Assembly: GCF_014203545.1 (NCBI RefSeq)
Contig: NZ_JACHJG010000003.1
Location: 248,001-312,000, forward strand
DNA length: 64,000 nucleotides
Source of the DNA: Streptomyces netropsis
GTDB lineage: Bacteria; Actinomycetota; Actinomycetes; Streptomycetales; Streptomycetaceae
Reading direction: 5' to 3'
Part shown: positions 30,235 to 39,493 of the stretch, piece after piece
How the letters are laid out: each line of letters opens with the position of its first letter
Position numbering within the stretch: the stretch's first letter is position 1
Translations under genes and position numbers: made by a program
The notes under the pieces: generated by a model
Database searches by the model: none
The model's input: only the letters and a program-made list of their open reading frames with translations
Told to the model about the DNA's origin: nothing

Positions 30235-31581
30235 ATGCGTCATCTCAGACGTACCGCCGTGATGGCGGCGATATTAGGCACCTGCGCCACGGCTCTGCCC
30301 GTGGCGCAGGCCGCGGCCGCCGGGGAGGGCCGGCGGGCACCGGGTGTCGAACGGGTGAGCCTGACCGCGGCCGGCGGCCAGGCGGACGGCGAGTCGAACA
30401 GGCCCGTGATCAGCGGCGACGGTCGCTCGGTCGCCTTCGAGTCCTCGGCGACCAATCTGGTGCCCGGTGGCAAGGCCGAGTCCCAGGTCTATGTGCGGAA
30501 CCGGTGGACCGGCAGGCTCCAGCAGGTCAGCGTGGCCACGGACGGCACCCCGGCCGACGGCGGGTCCATCGCCCCGTCGATCAGCGCCACCGGGCGGTAC
30601 GTCGCCTTCCAGTCGTTCGCGAAGAACCTGGCCCCCGGCCGGAATCCGGAGCCGGGCTCCGATGTCTACGTCCGGGACCTGTGGACCGGCCGCACCGAGC
30701 TGCTGATCAGCGACAAGCCGTCGACGCGCGGGTCGTCCGGCGCGCCGGCCATCAGCGCCGACGGCCGCTACGTCGCCTTCACCTCGACCCGTAACGACCT
30801 GGTCCCCGGTGACACCAATCTGCGCTCGGACGTCTTCGTCCGGGACCGCTGGAAGGGCACCACCAAGCGGGTCAGCGTCAGGGCCGACGGCACCCAGGTG
30901 GGCCTCGCCTCCGTCCAACCGGTGATCAGTGCCGACGGCAGCAAGGTCGGCTTCCGCAGCAGGGACCTGACGGACGTCCCCGAGCCGCCGTCCGATCCGG
31001 CGGGGACCGGCTTGCGGCCGCCGTCGTCCACCGAGTTCTACGTCCACGACCTGCGCACCGGGCGGATCGAACTGGCGGCCCACGACCGTGACGGCCGGCC
31101 CGTGCCGGTCGGCGGCGGCTACAGCCTCAGCCCCGACGGGCGGTACGCGCTCTTCACCAGCCGCTCGGCCACGGTCGTGGAGGGCGACACCAACCACCGC
31201 GCCGACGCCTTCGTCAAGGACCTGCGCACCGGCGTCACCCGGCGCGTCAGCCTGGCCCACGACGGCGCGCAGGCCGACGGCCACATCTACGACCCGGTCA
31301 TGAGCGCCGACGGCCGACGGGTGTTCTTCGTCTCCGGCGCCGGCAACCTGGTCCCCGGCGACACCAACGACGGGCCCTCCGACGTCTTCGTCCGCGATCT
31401 GCGCACCGGTGCCGTCGAGCGGCTCAACGTGGCGGCCGACGGCTCCCAGGACAACGGCGGCGCGGGCAGCCTCGCCATCGACCTCCTGGGCCGGACCGCC
31501 GTCTTCGACAGCTCGGGCGACAACCTCGTCCCCGGCGACACCAACAAGGTGACCGACGTCTTCCTGCGGCGTGTGAAGTGA
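30235..31581 (+). CDS. Secreted PD40/TolB-like beta-propeller protein, copy 1
   Basis: A 448-residue exported protein. A signal peptide (RHLRRTAVMAAILGTCATAL, cleavage near AQAAAAG) is followed by six or seven PD40-like blades with the recurrent pattern PVISGDGRSVAFESSATNLV and DVYVRDLWTGRTELLI. These repeats form a TolB-like propeller, usually a binding scaffold. GAGGGGGG precedes the ATG. The next gene is a close paralog in the same orientation, so this is a tandem duplication. No catalytic residues are evident, and the ligand is unknown. Confidence 0.85.
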   Translation: MRHLRRTAVMAAILGTCATALPVAQAAAAGEGRRAPGVERVSLTAAGGQADGESNRPVISGDGRSVAFESSATNLVPGGKAESQVYVRNRWTGRLQQVSVATDGTPADGGSIAPSISATGRYVAFQSFAKNLAPGRNPEPGSDVYVRDLWTGRTELLISDKPSTRGSSGAPAISADGRYVAFTSTRNDLVPGDTNLRSDVFVRDRWKGTTKRVSVRADGTQVGLASVQPVISADGSKVGFRSRDLTDVPEPPSDPAGTGLRPPSSTEFYVHDLRTGRIELAAHDRDGRPVPVGGGYSLSPDGRYALFTSRSATVVEGDTNHRADAFVKDLRTGVTRRVSLAHDGAQADGHIYDPVMSADGRRVFFVSGAGNLVPGDTNDGPSDVFVRDLRTGAVERLNVAADGSQDNGGAGSLAIDLLGRTAVFDSSGDNLVPGDTNKVTDVFLRRVK

Positions 31582-31616
31582 CCTCGCCCGAAGCGCCCCG
31601 GAAGGAGCAGATCATC

Positions 31617-32957
31617 ATGTACTGCCTCAGACGCGCCACCGTGGTGGCGGCCATCGTGGGTACCTGCGCCACGGCCCTGCCGGTCGCCTCGGCGGCGGCC
31701 GCGGGCACGGCGCACCGGCCGCACACCGAGCGGGTGAGCGTCGCCGCCGACGGCACCCAGGCGGACGAGGAGTCGCTCACCGGCGCCGTCAGCGCCGACG
31801 GCCGCTTCGCCGTCTTCGAGTCCCGGGCGAGCACCTTGGTGCCGGGCACGACGCCGGGCAGCCGCCATCTGTACGTCAAGGACCTGCGCAAGGGCGGGAT
31901 CGAGCTGGTGGACGTCGGACGCGACGGCACCCCGGCGGCCGACCCGTCCTACAACGCCTCGATCAGTGGGGACGGGCGGTACGTCGTCTTCTCCTCGGAG
32001 GCCGGGAACCTCGCCCCGGGCCAGAATCCGCCGGGCGGGCTCGACGTCTTCGTCCGTGACCGCAGGACCGGCCGCACCGAGGTCCTGGTCAGGAACGACG
32101 CGCAGGTGCGCGCCACCAACCACGACCCGTCCATCAGCGCCGACGGCCGCTACGTCGCGTTCACCTCCAGCCGCACCGACCTGGTCCCCGGCGACACCAA
32201 CGGGGTGACGGACATCTTCGTGAAGGACCGCCGGAAGGGCACCGTCAAGCGGGTGAGCGTCGCCACCGACGGCACCCAGGCGGACGCCTTCTCCACACAG
32301 CCGGTGATCAGCGCGGACGGCAGCCGCGTCGGCTTCAAGAGCGCCGCCCACAATCTGTACCCCGCGCCGGAGTCCCCCGAGCTGAGCCGGCCGCATCCAC
32401 GGGCCCGCGCGTTCTACACGCACGACCTGCGGACCGGGCGCACCCACCTGGCCGCCCACGCGGCGGACGGCGGGACCGTGGCGGTCATCGGCGGCATCGG
32501 TCTCAGCCCCGACGGGCGGTACGCGCTGTACTCGTCGATCTCGCCCTCCATCGTGCCGGACGACACCAACGGGGCCACGGACGTGTTCGCCAAGGACCTG
32601 CGCACGGGCACCACGCGGCGGGTGGTTCTCGCCCCCGGCGGCGCCCAGACCAACGGCGTCTCCAACGACGGCGCGGTCATGAGCGCCGACAACCGGAAGG
32701 TGTACTTCACCTCCGCGGCGAGCAATCTGGTCCCCGGGGACACAAACGGCCACGAGGACCTCTTCGTCCGCGACCTGCTCACCGGAACCGTCGAACGGCT
32801 CAACGTGGCCCCCGACGGCGCCGAGGACACCGCGGGCGCGAGCGGCGTCTCGGTCGACCGCACCGGCCGGACGGTGGTCTTCGGCAGCGGCGGCGACAAC
32901 CTCGTCGCCGGCGACACCAACCGTCTCCACGACGTGTTCGTACGCCGACTGAAGTGA
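31617..32957 (+). CDS. Secreted PD40/TolB-like beta-propeller protein, copy 2
   Basis: A 446-residue paralog of the preceding gene, 35 bp downstream. The signal peptide is nearly the same (RRATVVAAIVGTCATALPVA), and the blades match one by one (SISADGRYVAFTSSRTDLVP; VFAKDLRTGTTRRVVLAPGG). AAGGAG lies 9-10 nt before the ATG at 31617. The two genes are probably co-transcribed and end at a strong double terminator. The copies differ at many surface positions, so the duplication is not recent and the two may bind different ligands. Confidence 0.85.
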   Translation: MYCLRRATVVAAIVGTCATALPVASAAAAGTAHRPHTERVSVAADGTQADEESLTGAVSADGRFAVFESRASTLVPGTTPGSRHLYVKDLRKGGIELVDVGRDGTPAADPSYNASISGDGRYVVFSSEAGNLAPGQNPPGGLDVFVRDRRTGRTEVLVRNDAQVRATNHDPSISADGRYVAFTSSRTDLVPGDTNGVTDIFVKDRRKGTVKRVSVATDGTQADAFSTQPVISADGSRVGFKSAAHNLYPAPESPELSRPHPRARAFYTHDLRTGRTHLAAHAADGGTVAVIGGIGLSPDGRYALYSSISPSIVPDDTNGATDVFAKDLRTGTTRRVVLAPGGAQTNGVSNDGAVMSADNRKVYFTSAASNLVPGDTNGHEDLFVRDLLTGTVERLNVAPDGAEDTAGASGVSVDRTGRTVVFGSGGDNLVAGDTNRLHDVFVRRLK

Positions 32958-32962
32958 CCCGC

Positions 32963-33032
32963 CTGCGGGCCGTCTGTGCCGCCTGCGGCGGCGGGCGCCC
33001 TGCGGGCGCGTCGTCAAACGCCGGACGGGCTT
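32963..33032. repeat. About 70-bp dispersed intergenic repeat, copy B
   Basis: This 70-bp segment begins CTGCGGGCCGTCTGTGCCGC and ends GCCGGACGGGCTT. It is almost identical to the reverse complement of 59148-59216: one inserted base and two substitutions over the full length. It holds internal GC-rich hairpins (GCGCCC-tgc-GGGCGC) and starts 5 bp after the stop codon of the second PD40 gene. Confidence 0.75.
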
Positions 33033-33070
33033 GATCTGGCTGAGCTCAATGCAGCCCGTCCGGCGTTTGA
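33014..33070. terminator. Bidirectional terminator made of two inverted copies of a dispersed element
   Basis: An 18-bp perfect stem: the arm starting TCAAACGCCGG (33014-33031) pairs with the arm starting AGCCCGTCC (33053-33070) around a 21-nt loop. It lies between the convergent PD40 and malic-enzyme genes. A third, one-base-variant copy of the element follows at 33085-33103. Confidence 0.75.
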
Positions 33071-33100
33071 GGACACAGCACAGCAGCCCGTCCGGCGCTT

Positions 33101-33131
33101 GAGTACACCTCCGCGCAGCGGAGGTGTACTC
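33101..33131. terminator. Perfect 14-bp hairpin 3' of the malic enzyme gene
   Basis: GAGTACACCTCCGC (33101-33114) pairs with GCGGAGGTGTACTC (33118-33131) around a 3-nt loop, 20 bp beyond the malic-enzyme stop codon. Confidence 0.75.
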
Positions 33132-33150
33132 GCCAAGACCGCCGGAGGCG

Positions 33151-34362
33151 CTAGCGGCGCGCCACGCCCTCCGCGCGCGCGGCGGCCGCGACGGCGGCGG
33201 TCACCGCGGGGGCGACCCGCTCGTCGAACGGCGAGGGGATGACGCACTCGGCGCTCAGCTCGTCGGCGACCACCGCGGCCAGCGCCTCGGCGGCCGCGAG
33301 CTTCATGCCCTCGGTGATCCGCGAGGCGCGGACCTGGAGGGCGCCCGCGAAGATGCCGGGGAAGGCGAGCACGTTGTTGATCTGGTTCGGGTAGTCGCTA
33401 CGGCCGGTCGCGACGACGGCCGCGTACTTGTGCGCGACGTCCGGGTGGATCTCCGGGGTCGGGTTGGCCATGGCGAAGATCAGCGCGTTCTCCGCCATCT
33501 TCGCGACCGCCTCCTCCGGGACCGTGCCGCCGGAGACGCCGATGAAGACGTCCGCGCCGTCCAGCGCGGACGCGAGCGTCCCGGAGCGGCCGGCCTTGTT
33601 GGTGAAGCCCGCGAGCTCCCGCTTGACGTCGGTGAGGTCGTCGCGGTCCTGCGAGACGATGCCCTTGCGGTCGCAGACGGCGACGTCGCCGATGCCCGCC
33701 TCCACCAGGATCTTGGCGATGGCGACCCCGGCCGCGCCCGCGCCCGAGATGACGGCGCGCAGCTGGCCGAGCGTACGGTCGGTGACCCGCGCGGCGTTGC
33801 GCAGGGCGGCGAGCGTGACGACGGCGGTGCCGTGCTGGTCGTCGTGGAAGATCGGGATGTCCAGCCGCTCCTGGAGCTTGCGCTCGACCTCGAAGCAGCG
33901 CGGCGCGGAGATGTCCTCCAGGTTCACGCCGCCGAAGGAGGGCGCGAGCCGGACGACGGTCTCGACGATGTCGTCCACCTCGCGGCAGTCGAGCGCGATC
34001 GGCACCGCGTCCACGCCGCCGAACTGCTTGAAGAGGATCGCCTTGCCCTCCATCACGGGCAGGGACGCCTCCGGCCCGATGTCACCGAGGCCGAGCACCG
34101 CGCTGCCGTCGGTGACGACGGCCACGACCTGTGACTTCCAGGTGTAATCGTGGACAAGCTCAGGATGCTCCGCGATCGCGCTGCACACCTTGGCGACGCC
34201 CGGCGTGTAGGCCAGGGACAGATCGTCCTTGTCCCGCACGGGAACGGTCGCCTGGACCGCCATTTTGCCGCCTCTGTGCAGCGCGAAGGCCGGATCGAAG
34301 AACTCGTCCTGAGTTCCGTCCGTGCTCTTGTCGCTGCGAGGATTCACGATCTCCGCTGCCAC
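33151..34362 (-). CDS. NAD(P)-dependent malic enzyme
   Basis: A 403-residue cytoplasmic enzyme that oxidatively decarboxylates malate to pyruvate, supplying NADPH and linking the TCA cycle to lipid and polyketide precursors. It is the short bacterial form without a phosphotransacetylase domain. Visible motifs: LAYTPGVAKVCSAI, VVTDGSAVLGLGDIGPEASL, the metal site in FHDDQHGTAVVTLAAL, the nucleotide loop VISGAGAAGVAIAKILVEAG, and ANPTPEIHPD. The GTG at 34362 gives the conserved N-terminus (AAEIVNPRSD), with AAGGGG about 10 nt upstream. By similarity of context it is probably the NADP-linked enzyme. Confidence 0.93.
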   Translation of the reverse strand: MAAEIVNPRSDKSTDGTQDEFFDPAFALHRGGKMAVQATVPVRDKDDLSLAYTPGVAKVCSAIAEHPELVHDYTWKSQVVAVVTDGSAVLGLGDIGPEASLPVMEGKAILFKQFGGVDAVPIALDCREVDDIVETVVRLAPSFGGVNLEDISAPRCFEVERKLQERLDIPIFHDDQHGTAVVTLAALRNAARVTDRTLGQLRAVISGAGAAGVAIAKILVEAGIGDVAVCDRKGIVSQDRDDLTDVKRELAGFTNKAGRSGTLASALDGADVFIGVSGGTVPEEAVAKMAENALIFAMANPTPEIHPDVAHKYAAVVATGRSDYPNQINNVLAFPGIFAGALQVRASRITEGMKLAAAEALAAVVADELSAECVIPSPFDERVAPAVTAAVAAAARAEGVARR

Positions 34363-34945
34363 TTTTCTTGACCCCTTTGTCGAATTGCAGTCGAGGGTAG
34401 CCGCCCCTGGTCGAGGACGGGTCGGGCATCCCGTCCGTACCGGTCCGGCGGGTGGGCCGCACGGGTGTCGCGCGGGGGGTGGTGCCGCGCGGGGGATACG
34501 GACGCCGGGCGCGCACCACCGGGCGCGCACCCTGGGCCCCGGGTGAGGGGTCTGGCTCGCATTTCTATCAAATGAGCGCTACGGCCGACGAGTGAGATCG
34601 GCCGCTGTGTGTCACGGCACGCACATCTGTCGGCCAAAACCGTGTCAACTGGTGCCGGAAGTCCACGGAGTGAGACAAGCGGTACGTGATGTGTGTCTCA
34701 CACCCGTCTCAGACCAAAGGGGAACAGGGTCGTCCACTCGTAAGAACACCCCGGTACCGCACGTCGATCACCCGTTATCCGATTTTGACCTGGCTAGCCC
34801 CCCGAACGGTGCAGTCCAGATGGCAAGATGCCCCAACCGCACGAGGTCGCGACACCCGCTGTCGTGTGCTTGTCGATCTCGGCGCCGATCCCATGTGACC
34901 AGCGAGAACATTCGGCTATCCCCTCACCCGCAGGAGGAACCAGCA
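34363..34945. other. 583-bp non-coding gap upstream of the ABC operon, with an inverted repeat
   Basis: I see no convincing gene here. It must contain the malic-enzyme promoter (left) and the ABC-transporter promoter (right). GTGAGACA (34670-34677) and TGTCTCAC (34694-34701) are perfect inverted 8-mers 16 bp apart and could be an operator. A TTGACC hexamer lies at 34785-34790 without a clear matching -10 box. The long leader could also be transcribed. Confidence 0.4.
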
Positions 34946-35911
34946 ATGACCGCAAGCTCCATCCATCGCCCGGCTGCCGCCAGGAGTCGTTTGGCCGCCG
35001 CCGGCGCGATCGCGGTCGCCGGCGCCCTCCTGCTGACCGGCTGTGGCGATCAGCGGAACAAGACGACCGCCGGCGCCGACCAGACCGTCAAGGGCTCCTC
35101 GGCTCCCCTCTTCGCCAAGCTGCCGAAGAGCATCCAGGACGCCGGGGTCGTGAAGGTGGGCTCCGACATCGCCTACCCGCCGGTGGAATTCAAGAAGGAC
35201 GGCAAGGTCGTCGGCCTCGACCCCGACATCGCCGCCGCGCTGGGCAAGGAACTCGGCGTGAAGTTCCAGTTCAACAACGGCACCTTCGACTCCCTGCTCA
35301 CGGGCCTGCGCTCCAAGCGCTACGACATCGCCATGTCGGCGATGACCGACTCGAAGGAGCGCCAAGAGGGCGTCGACTCCAAGACCGGCAAGAAGGTCGG
35401 CGAGGGAGTCGACTTCGTCGACTACTTCACCGCCGGTGTCTCGATCTACACCAAGAAGGGCGACACCAAGGGCATCGACTCCTGGGACGACCTCTGCGGC
35501 AAGAAGATCGCGGTCCAGCGCGGCACCGTCTCGAACGACCTGGCCAAGTCCGAGTCCGAGAAGTGCGAGAAGGACGACAAGGACGGGATCGAGATCGAGG
35601 CCTTCGACACCGATCTGGAGGCTCAGACGCGACTCAAGGCCGGTGGCGTCGAAGCCGTCTCCAGCGACTTCCCCGTCGCGGCGTACGCGGTGAAGACCGC
35701 CGGTGGTGGCAAGGACTTCGAGACGGTCGGCGAGCAGGTCGAGGCCGCCCCGTACGGCATCGCCATCTCCAAGGACAACGCGCAGCTGCGGGACGCCCTC
35801 AAGGCGGCCCTCGAAGCGATCATCAAGAACGGTGCGTACGAGAAGGTCATCAAGACCTGGGGCGTCGACGCCGGCGCCGTCAAGGAAGCCAAGATCAACG
35901 GCGGTTCCTGA
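34946..35911 (+). CDS. Polar amino-acid ABC transporter, substrate-binding lipoprotein
   Basis: A 321-residue extracellular solute-binding protein (family 3). The lipobox is LLLTGCGD, with the lipidated Cys near residue 33 after a hydrophobic segment. The domain opens VVKVGSDIAYPPVEFKKDGK and VVGLDPDIAAALGKELGVKF, typical of glutamate/glutamine/cystine-type binding proteins, and the second lobe has DDLCGKKIAVQRGTVSNDLA. AGGAGG lies 8 nt before the ATG. It is the first gene of a three-gene operon with permease and ATPase. The exact amino acid is unknown. Confidence 0.93.
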   Translation: MTASSIHRPAAARSRLAAAGAIAVAGALLLTGCGDQRNKTTAGADQTVKGSSAPLFAKLPKSIQDAGVVKVGSDIAYPPVEFKKDGKVVGLDPDIAAALGKELGVKFQFNNGTFDSLLTGLRSKRYDIAMSAMTDSKERQEGVDSKTGKKVGEGVDFVDYFTAGVSIYTKKGDTKGIDSWDDLCGKKIAVQRGTVSNDLAKSESEKCEKDDKDGIEIEAFDTDLEAQTRLKAGGVEAVSSDFPVAAYAVKTAGGGKDFETVGEQVEAAPYGIAISKDNAQLRDALKAALEAIIKNGAYEKVIKTWGVDAGAVKEAKINGGS

Positions 35912-35953
35912 CCCTTGCCCTCCCCTCGTACGGCACGCTGAAAGGCCATACCC

Positions 35954-37204
35954 GTGACTGCTTCTTCCGATAAGCCAGAGCCCGACAAGCCGGGTCCGGA
36001 CACCCCCGAGCCGGACAAGAAGGACGCCGCCGAGCCCACCGCCGAGGCCCCAGCCGAGGCGGGCGACGCGAAGGCCGCCGACAAGGCCGACAAGGACGCC
36101 GACGAGACGCCCGTCGTCGACGAGAAGCCTGTCGAGGAGACCGCCGACAAGGCTTCCGACAAGAAGGACGCCGAGAAGGCCACCGACAAGCCGTCGCTCG
36201 ACAAGAAGAGCGGCGACGACGCGAAGGCCTCGTCCGGCAAGCGGACCGCCGCCGAGACCCCGCCGCCCGGCAAGGGCACCGGCACGCCCAAGACGGCCGC
36301 CGCATCACAGCCGGAGGCCATCAAGGCCATCCCCGTCCGGCACTACGGCCGGTGGATCTCCGGCGTCCTCGTGCTCGGCCTGCTGGGCCTGCTGATCAAC
36401 GCCTTCGCCACTGCGAAGATCAACTACAACGCCATCCCGGACTACCTTTTTGATTCGACGGTCGTAGAGGGACTCGGCAAGACCGTCCTGATCTCGGTAC
36501 TCTCGATGGTGTTGGGCCTCGTGCTCGGCATCATCCTGGCCGTAATGCGGCTGTCGAAGAACCCGGTGACCTCCGCCGTCTCCTGGGCCTATATCTGGTT
36601 CTTCCGGGGCACCCCGGTCTACGTGCAGCTGCTGCTGTGGTTCAACCTCGCCCTGATCTTCCCGTACATCAACCTCGGTTTCATCTACCGGGACGAGATG
36701 AGCGACTTCATGACCCCATTCATGGCCGCGCTGCTCGGCCTGGGGCTCAATGAGGCTGCGTACATGTCGGAGATCGTCCGCTCGGGCATCCAGTCGGTCG
36801 ACGAGGGCCAGACCGAGGCCTCGCACGCACTGGGCATGAACCAGGGCAAGACGCTGCGCCGGATCGTGCTGCCGCAAGCGATGCGCGTGATCGTGCCGCC
36901 GACCGGCAACGAGTTCATCAACATGCTCAAGACCTCGTCGCTGGCGGCAAGCGCAGCCCAGTATTTGGAGCTGCTGCGGTCCACCACCGACATCGGTCAG
37001 ATCACTGGCGCTCCGGTCGAGATGCTCTTCCTGGCCGCCACCTGGTACCTGATCCTGACCAGCGTCTTCAGCATCGGCCAGTTCTACCTGGAGCGGCGCT
37101 ACGCCCGAGGCTCACTCCGCAGCTTGCCGCTCACCCCGTGGCAGAAGGTCAGGAAGAACCTGTCCACCCTCAGCCACCGTCCTAAGGGAGGCGTCAGCGC
37201 ATGA
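35954..37204 (+). CDS. Polar amino-acid ABC transporter permease with long charged N-terminal extension
   Basis: A 416-residue inner-membrane permease of the His/Glu/Gln family. Residues 1 to about 118 are an unusual Asp/Lys/Glu/Pro/Ala-rich disordered tail ([20 protein letters not shown] at the start). Transmembrane helices follow ([40 protein letters not shown]; and others), and the EAA loop that contacts the ATPase is [20 protein letters not shown]. The GTG at 35954 has a weak AAAGG. The stop overlaps the ATPase start (ATGA), so those two are coupled. The family normally lacks the tail. Confidence 0.92.
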   Translation: MTASSDKPEPDKPGPDTPEPDKKDAAEPTAEAPAEAGDAKAADKADKDADETPVVDEKPVEETADKASDKKDAEKATDKPSLDKKSGDDAKASSGKRTAAETPPPGKGTGTPKTAAASQPEAIKAIPVRHYGRWISGVLVLGLLGLLINAFATAKINYNAIPDYLFDSTVVEGLGKTVLISVLSMVLGLVLGIILAVMRLSKNPVTSAVSWAYIWFFRGTPVYVQLLLWFNLALIFPYINLGFIYRDEMSDFMTPFMAALLGLGLNEAAYMSEIVRSGIQSVDEGQTEASHALGMNQGKTLRRIVLPQAMRVIVPPTGNEFINMLKTSSLAASAAQYLELLRSTTDIGQITGAPVEMLFLAATWYLILTSVFSIGQFYLERRYARGSLRSLPLTPWQKVRKNLSTLSHRPKGGVSA

Positions 37205-37962
37205 ACGCAATGGTGAAGGCCGAGGGCGTCCACAAGTCCTACGGCGCCGTGCAGGTCCTCAAGGGCATCGATCTCGAAGTCGCCCCGCGTGAGGTGTTCT
37301 GCCTGATCGGCCCGTCCGGCTCCGGCAAGTCCACCTTCCTGCGGTGCATCAACCACCTGGAGAAGGTCAGCGCGGGTCGGCTGTCCGTCGACGGCGAGCT
37401 GGTCGGATACCGTCAGAAGGGCGACAAGCTCTACGAGCTCAAGGACAGCGAGGTCGCCCTGAAGCGGCGGGACATCGGCATGGTGTTCCAGCGCTTCAAC
37501 CTCTTCCCGCACATGACCGCGCTGGCCAACGTCATGGAAGCCCCCATGCAGGTCAAGGGTGTGTCCAAGTCGGTCGCCCGCGAGCGGGCGCTGAAGCTGC
37601 TGGACCGGGTGGGCCTCGCCGACAAGGCGGGCAACTACCCCTCCCAGCTCTCCGGCGGCCAGCAGCAGCGTGTGGCGATCGCCCGCGCGCTGGCCATGGA
37701 GCCGAAGCTGATGCTCTTCGACGAGCCGACCTCCGCGCTCGACCCGGAGCTGGTCGGCGACGTCCTGGACGTCATGCGGGGCCTGGCCGAGGACGGCATG
37801 ACGATGATCGTCGTAACCCATGAAATGGGGTTTGCGCGAGAGGTCGGCGACTCGGTCGTCTTCATGGACGACGGCGTAGTCGTTGAATCAGGCCACCCAC
37901 GTGAAGTGTTGACCAACCCTCAGCATGAACGTACGAAATCTTTCCTGTCCAAGGTTCTCTGA
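37201..37962 (+). CDS. Polar amino-acid ABC transporter ATP-binding protein
   Basis: A 253-residue ABC ATPase that powers uptake through the preceding permease. Walker [11 protein letters not shown]-loop [11 protein letters not shown], signature LSGGQQQR, Walker [13 protein letters not shown] and H-loop [11 protein letters not shown] are all intact. It is GlnQ/ArtP-like, with the usual length. It overlaps the permease gene by 4 nt and is followed by a strong terminator, so it closes the operon. Confidence 0.95.
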   Translation: MNAMVKAEGVHKSYGAVQVLKGIDLEVAPREVFCLIGPSGSGKSTFLRCINHLEKVSAGRLSVDGELVGYRQKGDKLYELKDSEVALKRRDIGMVFQRFNLFPHMTALANVMEAPMQVKGVSKSVARERALKLLDRVGLADKAGNYPSQLSGGQQQRVAIARALAMEPKLMLFDEPTSALDPELVGDVLDVMRGLAEDGMTMIVVTHEMGFAREVGDSVVFMDDGVVVESGHPREVLTNPQHERTKSFLSKVL

Positions 37963-38012
37963 AAGACGAGACCGAGCATCAGGCCGAACAACAAACTGAT
38001 GCCGCAAAAATG

Positions 38013-38062
38013 AACCAATTGGCGCCGCCAAACCTTTACAGGCCAGGCGGCGCCAATTGGTT
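38013..38062. terminator. 17-bp perfect hairpin after the ABC operon
   Basis: AACCAATTGGCGCCGCC (38013-38029) pairs with its exact complement (38046-38062) across a 16-nt loop. It lies 50 bp after the ATPase stop and 14 bp before the convergent secreted-protein stop, so it serves both. The AT-rich outer stem fits the low-GC tract that begins here. Confidence 0.78.
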
Positions 38063-38075
38063 TCTGCGCCTTTAT

Positions 38076-38498
38076 CTAGCGCCCAGAAACCCATCCGATC
38101 GTGATGTGGTCATCCGGGTATTGATCTCTACCGTTCGCACCCTCACGAGCCACGGCATAGAACCCAATGACCACGTTCTTGCCTTCCGGGAAGTCATTTC
38201 TGCACGTCACCGTCGTCCCCTTCCCGTTGGCATTGTGACATTCACCCGTAGCAACGACCCTGTTGCCGTGGTCTCGGTCCTCAACCCACCACTTCGCGAC
38301 GCTCCGAAGCCCGTCAGCCCAGTTGTCCGTGACGGTTATATTGTCACCGTCCGAATAAAAACAGACACTCCCACCCTTGGAGAACGGAGCGTTACAAAAC
38401 TTCGTCATTGCGGCTTGGGCGGGAGAATTGAAAGTCAATACAGCCGCGATAGACGCTGCAGCGGTAGCACCTGCGGTAACAGCTCGACGAATCCTCAC
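38076..38498 (-). CDS. Small secreted hypothetical protein in a low-GC tract
   Basis: A 140-residue exported protein of unknown function. The signal peptide (RIRRAVTAGATAAASIAAVL, cleavage near AQAAM) is followed by a ~110-residue mature domain with four cysteines (KFCNAPF, SVCFYSDGD, GECHNANGK, TVTCRND) and a Tyr/Trp-rich pattern (TVTDNWADGLRSVAKWWVED; HITIGWVSGR). GTG 38498 has AGAGGG a few bases upstream. Its DNA is about 50-55% GC, far below its neighbours, which suggests recent acquisition. Two disulfides are likely. I do not recognise the family; small secreted inhibitors look similar in general design. Confidence 0.6.
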   Translation of the reverse strand: MRIRRAVTAGATAAASIAAVLTFNSPAQAAMTKFCNAPFSKGGSVCFYSDGDNITVTDNWADGLRSVAKWWVEDRDHGNRVVATGECHNANGKGTTVTCRNDFPEGKNVVIGFYAVAREGANGRDQYPDDHITIGWVSGR

Positions 38499-39431
38499 TA
38501 TCCCTCTTCTCGCTAGATCGAAAATCAGAGACTGCGAGCGAGAAGCCCAGAACCCACCAGCCCCTCGCATCGGTCAACCTACCCGCAATCGAACACCAGA
38601 CTGAATGAGTGGGATCATTTTTGACTCGAACTCGCCCTCCCCTGAAGCATTGAAATAAGCGAAATTCGATCATCCTTGGACACTCCTCGAGGAGACTGCG
38701 TCGCACTCCAGAGGTCGCCGCATCGCACTGACCTTGGCAAAGGTGATCGCACATGCATACGGTGCGCCAGATATACACCGTCTTCCGCCGCCCCCCGGGA
38801 CAGACAGGGGAGCTCACCTCGCAAGTGCACTCGATGGCAAACCAGCCACTATCGACCGGGGCTTTCGGCAGGCGACCGCCGAGCAGTAAGGGGCTGACGG
38901 GACTATTTCATTACCCGAGCCGCACTCTGGAGTTGGTTCAACAACCAGAAGGCGACCGCCACGCTCACCCCGGATCGGGGGCGGTGCCGTCCGGGACGCC
39001 ATGCGGGCCTAGCCGAGGGGCATACGTTGATTGTCATGACGCGCGAGGTGGCCTTCGCCCGGCAAGCTGATTATCGATCGGCCGACAGGCCCGCGACGCG
39101 CTGGTCTTCGTGACTCCCCCTCCCTTCGGAAGGGGCGGCTTCGCGCTATGCCGACTGGCTTCGCGACAGACCAGCCCGGCCCGTAAGAACATTGACGGAG
39201 CCCACCGCGTCAGAGTGCGCATTGTGGCCGCAGGCTCCAGTAGAACCTCTCCTGCGTGGGCCGGTTTCCCCTTCGCGCGGTGCGCTCGCATTCAGCATGT
39301 GCGGGAGGTATTGCGGGGGGCCACAGACATCACTTCCCGCCCGGCGCCCTCAGCCTTTGCGTTCAGGATCGCGAGGAACACCCCCCATCCGGCATCGGCA
39401 ATGCCCTCTGACGGAGCACCGCGATACGCAC
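38499..39431. other. About 930 bp of low-GC DNA without a convincing gene
   Basis: Codon usage in every frame is unlike Streptomyces coding DNA, frames are short, and no ribosome site leads into a plausible protein. GC content is clearly lower than on either side, especially up to about 38.9 kb. With the small secreted-protein gene this looks like an acquired or decayed segment. I found no tRNA, integrase fragment or flanking direct repeat that would define its ends. Confidence 0.45.
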
Positions 39432-39472
39432 AGCGCGGGGGTACGGGCCATGGAGGCTCGTACCCCCGCGCT
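39432..39472 (-). terminator. Hairpin closing the four-gene secreted-protein array
   Basis: AGCGCGGGGGTACG (39432-39445) pairs perfectly with CGTACCCCCGCGCT (39459-39472) around a 13-nt loop, 21 bp beyond the stop codon of the last array gene. Confidence 0.75.
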
Positions 39473-39493
39473 GTTCTGCGCTGGGGGCTGATC

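Noticed and set aside
34592..34945. Riboswitch or extra gene in the leader of the amino-acid ABC operon
   Set aside because: Only one 8+8 bp dyad stands out; I could not fold a known riboswitch core, and no frame has a ribosome site.
38499..39431. tRNA gene or attachment site explaining the low-GC insertion
   Set aside because: I found no cloverleaf, CCA end, integrase or matching direct repeats by eye.
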